Shown: positions 56,001 to 64,000 of the stretch, in pieces
Layout of the letters: each line of letters begins with the position of its first letter
How positions within the stretch are numbered: position 1 is the first letter of the stretch
Source of the DNA: Epinephelus fuscoguttatus
Lineage: Eukaryota; Chordata; Actinopteri; Perciformes; Serranidae
Length of the DNA: 64,000 nucleotides
NCBI RefSeq assembly: GCF_011397635.1
Contig: NC_064764.1
Location: 39,670,955 to 39,734,954, forward strand
Direction of reading: 5' to 3'
Notes under the pieces: model-generated
What the model was told of the DNA's origin: nothing
Database searches by the model: none
What the model saw: only the letters and a program-made list of their open reading frames with translations
Made by a program: the position numbers and the translations under genes

Positions 56001-58605
56001 GTTTCACAACCATTAACGCTGTGTCAGCCACTGCCAGTCAGCCAACAAACAAACAATATAATCAAATAAAAGATGCTAAGTACACTTAACATTCTGATAC
56101 GCCTGCAAGTCCCCAGTTTTGTTGCCCAACAGACTCTTCATCTGAGTCTGACTGAGGCTGATGTTCCTTTAATGCTACTGTTAGCCACCTTGCGGCACAC
56201 TGCTCTTCCAGGGGTCAACCTAACATGAGCAGTGCTGCAGCAGAAAGTGAAAACAAAACTCAGAGTGAACAGCGGTGGTGGGTGGGGCACAGACCAGATC
56301 TAAAATTTCTCAATGAGGGTGACAGCGTAGGCCTACAGACTTTATTCAAACCCTGTCAATACATGTGAGACTCATCTGTTGGCAGCCACTAGATGTGGAA
56401 ACTTCACTGAATAATCTTTGCAACACTGGATCTTGAAAGATGTTTTTGTGATGAATGACAATAGAGATAATGATTTTGTTTCATTTTTTTTTCAACTCAT
56501 GTTTTTATTATCCTGCTTTTACTCTTTTGATGACGAAAGGTTGGTATTAGTGGTATTTAATTATGATTAAGATCACCCTATTATTCCACTTCTCATAGGT
56601 GAATGTATGCAGTTGCGTAATCACCCTGGTGAACTCCCACTGGTGAGTATAATGCTGTTTACTATGCTGATAAATAGGCTAACTAGGTGGCTAGCTGTTG
56701 GACTGTAAGGCGCTTTACACCACATTTTTTGCACCCTAAAATTTATTGTTTTCAATGTAGACATGCGACAGGTGTGCTCCAACGACAGAGCGTTGCCGCA
56801 GCAGTTCACTCGCTTTCCCAAGCACTTGTTTTCAGGGCGCAATGGCTGCACCCTGAGATAAACTGACTTCAACTTTTGAAACACAGCAGCGTGAATCAAA
56901 TGGCATATGACAAGAACAACCAATCACAGCTGACACATATCTTTCCCTTCGTCCAGCAATATCAGTCTGTGATAAGTTAAACATGTTAGTGCAGGGCTGC
57001 CAGAGCTTTACATCTGTCCCACGGACGACAGGCCTTCACACTTATAAACAGCTCCTGGAAGAAGATCAGCTCTGCAATCAGGATTTCAGGTAAATAGGCT
57101 ATGATACGATGCTTGTTAAGGTTGTTTAGTGACCTCAGATGCAATCTGCTGCCATGCTCTTGAAACCTGACCCAGTGTTTTCCAGGAGGTTAAAGATGCA
57201 ACATGTGTACGGCCATAACAGAACGATGGCGCAGGCTGATGTGAGAGGCAAAGGGGAAAGGGAGTGGGCTTAGTCCCTGATCATACAGAAAGCAATCTAC
57301 CATTTTTTGTATTCTTCACAGTAGTCAGTGTGTAGCTGCTGCCATGTTGAGGCAGAGGGTACTGTCTGTAGCTCTGGTTGAGGGTGAGAGGCTGTCAGCA
57401 GATAAACAGAGATCTGTGTGGGTACATGAGACCCTAAAAAAGAGGCTGGATCATGGGGAGTACCACCAGTTGGTCCAGGAGCTTCTCCTCCATCATGGAC
57501 GTTTCCAGGCAGATTTTAGGATGACTCAGGGGCAGTTTGACAACCTGCTGTCTATCGTTGAGTTGTAAAGCTCTGGGTATCCAGCAACAGCTACCACCAG
57601 TTTCTCCTCCATTGTTTACCAACTGTAAACTTGTTGTTGTGACCACCACAGAGATGTCATGGGGCGCTTTTTGCTCTGAGCTGAAGCTTTTTCAACTTGA
57701 GGAGTGCTCCAGCAAGAGCGCACAAACGTGAGGTGGGTTGTTGTTTAACAGGTTACATATGAAAATAAGATAATAAAATTGATAACTACTGTAAATCTTA
57801 TCATATTAACCTAATGCCATATTGTAGAGCTTTAAAAAATAAATGTATACACAATATTTTACTGATTTATGAGGCCGAAGCTGTTCAGCAATGATTTTAC
57901 ATCACTGAGCGGTGGGGCATGAAACAGAGCATTTATCCATGTATGAGGCATGTAAAAGCGATCAGAGTTGATCTGTTGAGCAGCCGCATCATGCACAAGT
58001 TGAGTTAGAACATACCCAGTGTTCAGTATCTTTTAATAAGCTAACCGTCATTAAACGTTTCCAAAATATCTCCTGAGAACTCCTCACAGGTTGGGACACC
58101 TCTGGAGCTCTCCTGAACTCTGCCAAATATATGAGTCATTTCTCTGCTTAATAAAGTTCAAAAATAAAAGGTTCTAAAAGTAAAAGAGAAACTGCATCGC
58201 TGTGTGATTTTTTTTTGGCTGATTTCCTCCTCTGAGATGCTTCATAAATACATGCCCAGGTGTTTACGCTTGGCAAGCCAGGTCTTTGTTGAGAGATAAA
58301 TAGAGAGCGGTTTTCTTCAGGGAGACTGACGAGGGTGGAAACAATACACTATAGTTTATTGAAAGCTTGCCAGCTATAGTTAGGTGTGTATGTGTGTGTG
58401 TGTGTGTGACTCCTTAAATCACTCCTCAGGTATGATAAAAATAACATGACTTCACAGCGTCACGCCTGCGGGCTGATTAGTATAATCTCCAACGTCTTTA
58501 CAGTGGAAAATGAGGCCCGCGGCTACGAGGACAAAAACAAACAATAACCAGCGTTCATGTTCAGAGGCGGCGCTGGCACGGCTGCAAACACCTGGATGGA
58601 AAACA

Positions 58606-58647
<42 letters not shown>

Positions 58648-58779
58648 CTCTCCTACCACAACACATACAAACAGAGCTTCACACCTGGACAGCAGAATAA
58701 TAGAGCGAGGCTCAGTGTCACTGCTCTGTAATCATTCTCACGTGCTGCACGATTTTCCTCTCATCACACACACACAAAC

Positions 58780-58863
<84 letters not shown>

Positions 58864-60788
58864 CCCCGCTTGAATGTGCACATTTCCCCTAAGACACTTA
58901 AACAAAGGGAGGAAAATCTGAACCAAAATAATGAAATGGAGACAATATCACATCCTGGATTTTTAAACACCACTCCCTACGTTCTTGCTTTTCATTTACT
59001 TGGCCAATCAAGACGCTCCTGTGGGACAGCGCCCCCCTCCTTCCTGCAACGGGGGTTGTATGAGGTCAGCCAATGGTCATGTACCAACTTCATGAGTCTG
59101 CACAGTCTGACTGTACAGTAAGATCTATTTTTTTTATTTAATTGACTGACCAGATCTAAAACTGACCTGTATGTACAGACCTGTTTTTACAAACAACTTT
59201 TATTTTTTTTATTTATTTATTTTTTTTTAACCACATATAGTGACATTCAAATCTAGATATCATGCTTCAGAAACGTAATAAACATCAGGCTGGATTTAAA
59301 AAAGCTACATACAAAACATGCAGATTTTGCAATTAATTATTAAATTTCTCTTAGCTTTTCTTTACACCTTGGAATAAAATGTGTCTCATATCCAGATATT
59401 ATTTCATCTGATTACATGAACACCTGCTGTTAATATGTGTCTCCAGTGTCCACACTGTGATCCGATCACTCTGCCTAGCTCAAACAACCAAACCCATTTC
59501 AAACAGGCCCCGCCCCCACCTTTTAAAAAACTATAGTGATAAGAATAAAACAATATTTTTTACACTGGGTGCACATCATGATTGTCTGAAGTTTCAGAGC
59601 CTACACTGGTGTAAATATAAAACATATTTAAAAACTAGAAATACCGCCTCGCAGTTGTATGCCCTTATGAACTCGTCAAGCTGTAGTTACACTTTACATC
59701 CATGTCTGTAGAAACATGGACGCCTCACAAACATCTTCCCCCGGCGGCACAGTAGATCTACACAATCAGCACAGTTTCAAGATTAGAGTCACCAATTCAG
59801 TATCTGACCAAATGTCTTCCCTTCTGTTCCTGAGCTATGACGCTGAGTAATGTCCAGAAAAGTGTTTTATGCAGAACATTATGATGTCACAGTGAAGTTG
59901 ACCTTTGACCTTTTGGATATAAGATGTCATTACTTCATCATTTTATCCCATTAGACATTAATGTGACATTTTGTCATAATTAGCATATGAATTCTTGAGG
60001 TACTGACTTTGACTTCTGGCCTTCGACCACTTAATTCCAATCAGTTTATTCTTGAGTCCAGGTGGACGTTTGTGCCAAATTTGAGTGAACTCACTCACTG
60101 ATATTTTTGAGATATCCCGTTCACAAGATGGATGCAAGCTCACAATGACCACAATGACCACCACAATCTAATCACTTCATCCTTGAGTCCAACTGGACGT
60201 TTGTGCCAAATGTGAAGAAATTCCCTTTTTTTGAGATATTGCATTCACGAGAATGGGATAAATGAATGGACGTATGGACAGACAACTGGAAAACATAATG
60301 CCTACAGTGCCTATGCCTGGGGTGTCGATCACAAGTGTCAGTGTGCATTTTCAGAACTAATGTTGACATAAAAATGAAACAAATATTAAAAACAAAATCT
60401 TTGCTGATCTGTAGCTGTCTGACATATACATCAGAGCCAGTCAGGAACATTTAGATATTTCCGCCCACGTAGGTATGTGGATTGAAAACCACTTACGCTT
60501 ATGTTCAGTGTGGTTACAGTGCATCCCCAACCACCTGCGGAGGTGCTCTGGCTGATCACATCACAGTGTCTTCAATGCGTTTTGGGTGCATTCATACCTA
60601 AACTTTCATGTGGTCAAGCATGATCCTACTGCAGTCCCATCACCCAAAACGCATTGCTTTTGACATTTAAGAGACTAACCTGTAAACTGTCCAGGATGAT
60701 GCGTAGAGACTGAACTTGTCTCCTGACGGCGTTGGAGAAGCGCTCGTATGTAGCAGCATCGTACTCGCTCATATCAATCTCCCTCAGC
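46557..60788 (-). CDS. vwa8: VWA8, von Willebrand factor A domain-containing 8, C-terminal six exons (partial)
   Basis: Minus-strand exons 60680-60788, 54264-54389, 53601-53759, 51331-51429, 50685-50923 and 46557-46665 join in frame to about 280 residues ending TSTMLSSA-stop. The chain aligns almost residue for residue with recalled human VWA8 (about 1,905 residues): LREIDMSEYDAATYERFS, AKGKERQWLKNQALGELDD, then the VWA domain. MIDAS features are visible: DVSGS (DxSxS), the Thr of TLEGT, and the Asp of VVLSDAN. VWA8 is known as a large AAA+ ATPase of the mitochondrial matrix with a C-terminal VWA domain; its exact job is unsettled. The AAA modules and N terminus lie beyond the right edge. It converges with RGCC. 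Confidence 0.95.
46666..47139 (-). other. VWA8 last intron, left part, nothing recognised
   Basis: Intronic; no repeat or exon recognised. Confidence 0.4.
47350..48155. repeat. Extra block inside the left arm of the foldback element
   Basis: It has no counterpart in the right arm. It may be a later insertion; TTAAAGGGGCAATAAGTGAA at 47959 looks like a repeat terminus. A perfect 10-bp triplet repeat (GCTTCACTCA x3) sits at its right end, 48131-48160. Confidence 0.5.
48315..48658. mobile_element. 344-bp hAT-like MITE nested in the foldback loop
   Basis: The ends CAGGGCCACACCGCCCGCAG and CAGGCAGTGTGGCCCTG are inverted copies. The flanks GCTAACGC (48307-48314) and TGTAATGC (48660-48667) are an imperfect 8-bp duplication (5 of 8, offset by one base). 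It is strikingly GC- and CpG-rich compared with its surroundings, suggesting a younger insertion. Confidence 0.65.
48905..50684 (-). other. VWA8 last intron, right part, nothing recognised
   Basis: No exon or clear repeat recognised. Confidence 0.4.
50685..50923 (-). CDS. vwa8: VWA8 coding exon (second from the end)
   Basis: 239 nt, acceptor ATCCTGTAG|ACG, donor GCAAG|GTGAGG. It encodes TMHAHAQFCMSGDYTLEGTE, then the VVVLSDANLERYGIRPERFA strand with the MIDAS Asp, and ends INAF-like VNAFAIFIGSLGDQAA with a split Arg codon. Confidence 0.95.
50924..51330 (-). other. VWA8 intron, nothing recognised
   Basis: A short intron of about 400 bp without recognisable repeats. Confidence 0.5.
51331..51429 (-). 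CDS. vwa8: VWA8 coding exon (third from the end)
   Basis: 99 nt, phase 0, acceptor TCTCTACACAG|TAC, donor CTCAAG|GTACAG. It encodes YDIVGHSGDGYDIELVRVDK and VPKNDKQRLKVLK. Confidence 0.95.
52385..52850 (-). repeat. Repeat with about 204-bp internal duplication, inverted relative to 28130-28475
   Basis: TGTGCTAATAACGTTAGCAT (52411) recurs as TGTGCTAATAATGTTAGCAT (52615). In reverse complement the segment, including the outer GTGTTTTGGAGGTGTAACTG, matches 28130-28475 in order. Confidence 0.7.
53013..53047. repeat. (TG)n microsatellite
   Basis: TG run of about 35 bp. Confidence 0.95.
53601..53759 (-). CDS. vwa8: VWA8 coding exon (fourth from the end), start of the VWA domain
   Basis: 159 nt, phase 0, acceptor GTGTTTACAG|CCG, donor TTCAAG|GTGAGA. 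It encodes PGTPQQKPKRLRVLADVSGS (MIDAS DxSxS), MYRFNGVDGRLERSMEAVCM and VMEALENYEHKFK. Confidence 0.95.
54168..54193. repeat. (TG)n microsatellite near a VWA8 exon
   Basis: TG run of about 26 bp on the plus strand, 70 bp downstream (in transcript sense) of the exon at 54264-54389. Opposite strand sense to the CA tracts at 54250-54263 and 54395-54412, so the transcript could pair them. Confidence 0.9.
54264..54389 (-). CDS. vwa8: VWA8 coding exon (fifth from the end)
   Basis: 126 nt, phase 0 at both ends, 42 residues (AKGKERQWLKNQALGELDDA then KIIDGLTGEKAIYKRRGELD, PE). The acceptor is a TG repeat followed by TTTCAG|GCT, and the donor is GAG|GTGTGTGTGTG, so both splice sites abut TG tracts. 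Confidence 0.94.
54390..56690 (-). other. VWA8 intron, left part, nothing recognised
   Basis: No exon or clear repeat seen between the exon at 54264-54389 and the Harbinger remnant. Confidence 0.45.
56700..57740 (+). mobile_element. Harbinger transposon remnant in a VWA8 intron
   Basis: A transposase-like first exon (57344-57568) is preceded by a leader-like region and by GGCGCTTTACACCACATTTT at 56710. It is followed by GGGGCGCTTTTTGCTCTGAG and CTTTTTCAACTTGAGG at 57660-57700. The two flanking GGCGCTTT blocks look like parts of Harbinger ends, but I could not match exact terminal repeats. Confidence 0.5.
57344..57568 (+). pseudogene. PIF/Harbinger transposase N-terminal fragment
   Basis: The 74-residue plus frame contains RSVWVHETLKKRLDHGEYHQ, LVQELLLHHGRFQADFRM and QGQFDNLLSIVE. 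WVH-L--R---GEYH-LV-EL-L-DGRF--YFRM is the typical N-terminal stretch of HARBI1-like nucleases from fish Harbinger elements. The catalytic DDE region does not follow, so the copy is truncated. Confidence 0.7.
58609..58643. repeat. (CA)n microsatellite
   Basis: CA run of about 35 bp. Confidence 0.95.
58764..58861. repeat. Long (CA)n microsatellite
   Basis: About 98 bp, the longest dinucleotide run in the window, with two small interruptions near its left end. Confidence 0.95.
59820..60330. repeat. Teleost interspersed repeat (TGACCTTTGACC type)
   Basis: GTTGACCTTTGACCTTTTGG, CATTTTGTCATAATTAGCAT and two diverged copies of the CTTGAGTCCA-GTGGACGTTTGTGCCAAAT block (about 60050 and 60183, 130 bp apart) mark a very common fish repeat. 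No coding capacity; class uncertain. Confidence 0.6.
60680..60788 (-). CDS. vwa8: VWA8 coding exon (sixth from the end)
   Basis: 109 nt; minus-strand acceptor CCATCTCAG|G, donor TTACAG|GTTAGT. It starts with the last base of a split codon and encodes 36 residues (LREIDMSEYDAATYERFSNA then VRRQVQSLRIILDSLQ), just before the VWA domain. The preceding exon was not found in the remaining 3.2 kb. Confidence 0.94.
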
Positions 60789-61611
60789 CTGAGATGGAAG
60801 GACAGAGACACACAGAGGGAGAGAGGACACAGATGACTTGATATGATATGATTTAAGTATTGTATCAAAGCAGCTAGTATGTAGGATTTGATCTGCTCAT
60901 CTGCTCAAGATGTCCCATTTTCAAACACGTCACTTCATACAGTCATTGCAAAAGCTGAAGGTGCTGCTACAAGCATCATCCTCATTCTTTTGTCCATGAT
61001 TTTTCCAAAATAAAATGAATTCTAAATTTCCAAAACAGGTAGTCTATCGGTATAACCACAAACCTGATGCAGCAGAGCAGAATAACAACTGCATTTTTTT
61101 TTTGTAAATTTGAAGATCATGCTTCTGCTGCTGCCTCTCGATTTACCAAAACACTCAGGTAGATAGAAAAAGAAATCTTTCATGGGCTCTGGACACCTGT
61201 GGACAAGCTTACACCGGGGTCAGTGATGTTAAATATGTAGCTTACTTTCTCATGTGTGTTCTCTCTAAAACACACCTGTGGACATGACGAGACAGGTGGG
61301 CTGAGCTTATCAGTATAATCCCACTGTGCAGGTACTTTAGTACTGCTGACACACACAGACAGAGAATCCTCCTCGGGTGTGGAAAAGGGTGCTACCCTCA
61401 CCATGTTTGAACTGATGTGTGTGTGTGTGTGTGTGTTAGAGAGAGACAGAGTGAGGGGTGGGGAAATCTCTGCCAGGTGTTTGAAACTTTTGGTGACAAC
61501 CAGACCATGACCATCGCAGAGATACAGAGCGGTGACTTCAAAACGCAGGCAGGGATTGAAGGATGGAGGAGAGGCTCTGGCTTCATGTGTCACAGCTTGC
61601 AACAAACCTTT

Positions 61612-61645
<34 letters not shown>

Positions 61646-62080
61646 CTGGTTGCATGCGAGCAGAGTCAGATGGATGCATTGTGTAGACTGCGCTGGCATC
61701 AGCCATGCAATCAGAAAGATCGCACCCAAACACACTCACTCACTCATCTACCAACACGATGTCTGCAGTGGATGTCTGAACGAATCGCACCTGGACTGTG
61801 ATTTCAGAAATCCTTAATGAAGGAAAATAAACTGGCCAAAACAGCCAGTGGAGAGCCACACAGTGTGAGTTCAAATAATCAGTATGACAAAAGTTAAATG
61901 ATCAAAGACAAGACTTACCAATGTGAAAACTTCAGATCACCCTACTCACAAAAAGACTGAAAGGCAGCTTCTTTCTTAAAGCTGTGGCTCCACTGAACTC
62001 AGACATCTCCACAGACAGCTGATGAGCTGCAATATTTTCTTCATGTCACTCCACGTTGATGACGTCACTCCATATTGAGC
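60789..62080 (-). other. VWA8 intron, no further exon seen
   Basis: Contains (TG)n at 61415-61436 and 61613-61643. The preceding VWA8 exon (expected to encode an AREM-x-x-AF-QR-like end) is not recognisable here. Confidence 0.5.
61613..61643. repeat. (TG)n microsatellite
   Basis: TG run of about 31 bp. Confidence 0.95.
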
Positions 62081-62082
62081 CC

Positions 62083-62556
62083 AGTTGCAAGAAGAAAATG
62101 TCGGCACCATACATTTCTGCAAACCCTGGGTAGTTTCATACGTATCATATCAACGTTTCTAAAGTCACACAGTACTGTATATGAGCTGACTTTGTCATTG
62201 AAAGGTGGAGGGGTAGGTGGATGGCGTGACACCTACACAAGACATCTGCCAAGCTGCAGACCACTGTTCAGGACCAACAGATAACAAAACCAGTTGTGTT
62301 TTAGTGAGTCATTGCAGTGTTTTGAGCGGCTCTTCATCCCCCAAACATGAGTATTTTTTACAGACCTGTGGCTGCTTCTCCAGCGGAGATAGTGACACGA
62401 AAAGTTGATGATTTTTATTGCGACATTGCTGCATTTCTGGTGCAGATTGTGTCCCCAAAAGCAGGTATTTCAAGCCGAAAAATTATTGTTGTGATTTTGT
62501 TTCGCAGATTTTGGTTTGCAGAAACGTACAATGCCGACATTTAATCTGGCATTGGG
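62083..62556. mobile_element. TIR element, copy 3 of the minisatellite-bearing family
   Basis: The left end (GCAAGAAGAAAATGTCGGCA, TTTCTGCAAACC) is mirrored by the right end (GGTTTGCAGAAACGTACAAT, GCCGACATTTAATCTGGC). The interior holds about three weak units of the 57-bp minisatellite (GCGACATTGCTGCATTTCTG, GAGATAGTGACACGAAAAG). Related to 11577-12230 and 13810-14660. Confidence 0.7.
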
Positions 62557-62559
62557 TTA

Positions 62560-64000
62560 CCATATCTGTCATACTACACATTTAAAGAGGTTTTGCTGCT
62601 GCTGATGTTGCACACTTGTTAACTGTATTTTTGTATCCTTATTATTGCTCATATTTTGTACTAATATTGTTTAGATTCTGTACTTTCTTTATCATTGAAC
62701 ATTTATCATCTCTTATTTCATTCTTGCCTTTTTTTCCTTTGCAAATATGTGCGAAGTTTTTAATACTGATGCACCAATGGGCAAAAATAGTAAATACCAT
62801 TATAAATTTTGAGCATATTGTAATTCATTTGGTCTGAGAGAAAGCTATTCGTCAGCACCTCCTCTTGGCTCTGTTTCAGGCTTTAGAAAATCTAACTGAC
62901 ATGACAGGTGACACTGGCCAATCACAGGTCTTTCAGAGAGAGGGTGTTCCTATTGGCTGATTTACAATTGCAAATGTGTGTGCATCTGCTGTAGTAACCC
63001 AAATTCAGCCAGTAGAAACCCCAGCTTGACCGGACAGCCTCAACCCCCTGCCTGAGTAGCAAACTTTCTGTTGCTGCTGTTACACATGTTAGACCTGGTG
63101 CTGCCTCTGCCCACTAGCCCACTGTGACACTCGGCACTTGGGGGTTTACGCGACAGCAGCCACTACAGCTGCTGAGCGAAGGTCCGTCTCACAAGCTTCA
63201 GGAAGCGGTGGAGGGAAGGTGGGGTCTGATAATCATAGAGAAAGAAAGCGGAGCAAAGAGGGGCTTAGCAAATGTGCTGCTCGCAACTGTACAGTGAAAT
63301 AAAATTAAATATCATGATCATTTTTCATTCATTCATCCATCATCTTCACACACTCATCCTGTGCTGCTCCTCACTCTCCTAGCACATGACGCACTGTATC
63401 ACACTCACATTATAGCTATTTCGGACGTGCACACAGTCTGCCTGTCTGTTCCTCTGCATTCACACCACATCATGTCAGCCCACAGAGCTGTACACAGCAC
63501 AGTGACTTCCTCCACACATTCCTAGGTGTGTATGTATGTGTGCGTGTGAGGATGCACGAGAGTGTACGTGGTGGGCAGACACTCTGGCCACTTTGCCGCG
63601 GCCATTTCCTTCAAATTCCTGAACCTTGACTTCAACAGGAGGAAGAGAGTGAATGACAAATACAGAGAAAGAGTCTGTTTGGGTTCGAGGTGGAGACGCT
63701 GAAGCTTCACACACAACGGCCACAAAAACAAGGCTGACACTCCCCGTGACTACACACACAACACAAACGGCAGTGTTTTCTGAGTGTGCTGCTTTTACAT
63801 TTAGGAGGCTTGTGGATTCACTGAATGAAACCGAGCTTATGCAAAATGACTTTCCAAGCAAGTTCACTGTCACAGTCACTGTGGGAATAAAATCATGGGA
63901 GTTTTGCCAGAGCTGTGGTGTGCTCCTGTGATCATCATCGTTTGGTGTCAGGTGGTCAACAAACTTTTTCTTAAGTCAGTCTTTTTTCTTGTCTTGGAAT
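62560..64000 (-). other. Right end of the window, presumed VWA8 intron, nothing firm
   Basis: No exon can be supported. An open minus-strand frame at 63475-63879 is discussed among the rejected items. Confidence 0.4.

Larger units (their letters stand above)
57741..59815 (-). other. VWA8 intron, middle part, microsatellites only
   Basis: Holds CA repeats at 58609-58643 and 58764-58861 and a (TG)n at 58387-58409. No exon seen. Confidence 0.45.

Noticed and set aside
63475..63879. Open minus-strand frame with VKVQEFEGNGRGKVARVSAH, considered as a further VWA8 exon
   Set aside because: The exon directly upstream of 60680-60788 should encode a different, recalled sequence (ending near AF-QR in a phase-2 split), and no convincing acceptor/donor pair frames this stretch.
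1..64000. CRISPR arrays, operons, phage or prokaryotic defence systems
   Set aside because: The spliced vertebrate genes, SINEs and microsatellites show a fish nuclear genome; the regular repeats found are minisatellites and transposon-internal tandem units, not spacer arrays.

Overview
The window looks like nuclear DNA of a ray-finned (teleost) fish. It has spliced genes with GT-AG introns, many (CA)n/(TG)n microsatellites, tRNA-derived SINEs of the common teleost type, and numerous TIR (MITE-like), Harbinger-type, Tc1-like and LINE remnants. There are no operons, CRISPR arrays or prokaryotic signals. Only two protein-coding genes are well supported.

Left (about 2.75-8.66 kb, + strand): a complete five-exon RGCC (regulator of cell cycle, RGC-32) gene of 127 codons, with a TATA-like box, a GC box and a (CA)n tract upstream and poly(A) signals downstream. 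Right (about 45.0-60.8 kb, - strand): the last six coding exons of VWA8 (about 280 C-terminal residues, including the VWA/MIDAS domain), its stop codon and a roughly 1.5 kb 3' UTR. The rest of VWA8 lies beyond the right edge. The two genes are convergent, the same neighbour relationship recalled for human 13q14.

Middle (about 8.8-45 kb): no host gene was found. It holds layered transposon remnants: a TIR family carrying a 57-bp minisatellite, one copy of which was hit by a SINE with a 13-14 bp target duplication; a 1.6 kb TIR element carrying a gene-like reading frame, inserted in an older hAT-like repeat; three minus-strand fragments of one LINE family; a Tc1-like transposase fragment with one internal stop; and THAP-like, ISL2EU-like and Harbinger pieces. 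The last VWA8 intron contains a foldback element with a smaller hAT-like MITE in its loop. A VWA8 intron holds a Harbinger transposase remnant.

I found no convincing previously undescribed biological system. The most useful leads are the nested repeat structures, a VWA8 exon whose two splice sites both abut TG repeats, and an inverted repeat pair that brackets RGCC. Gene identifications rest on recalled family sequences; repeat classes are recognised by pattern and none was checked against a database.
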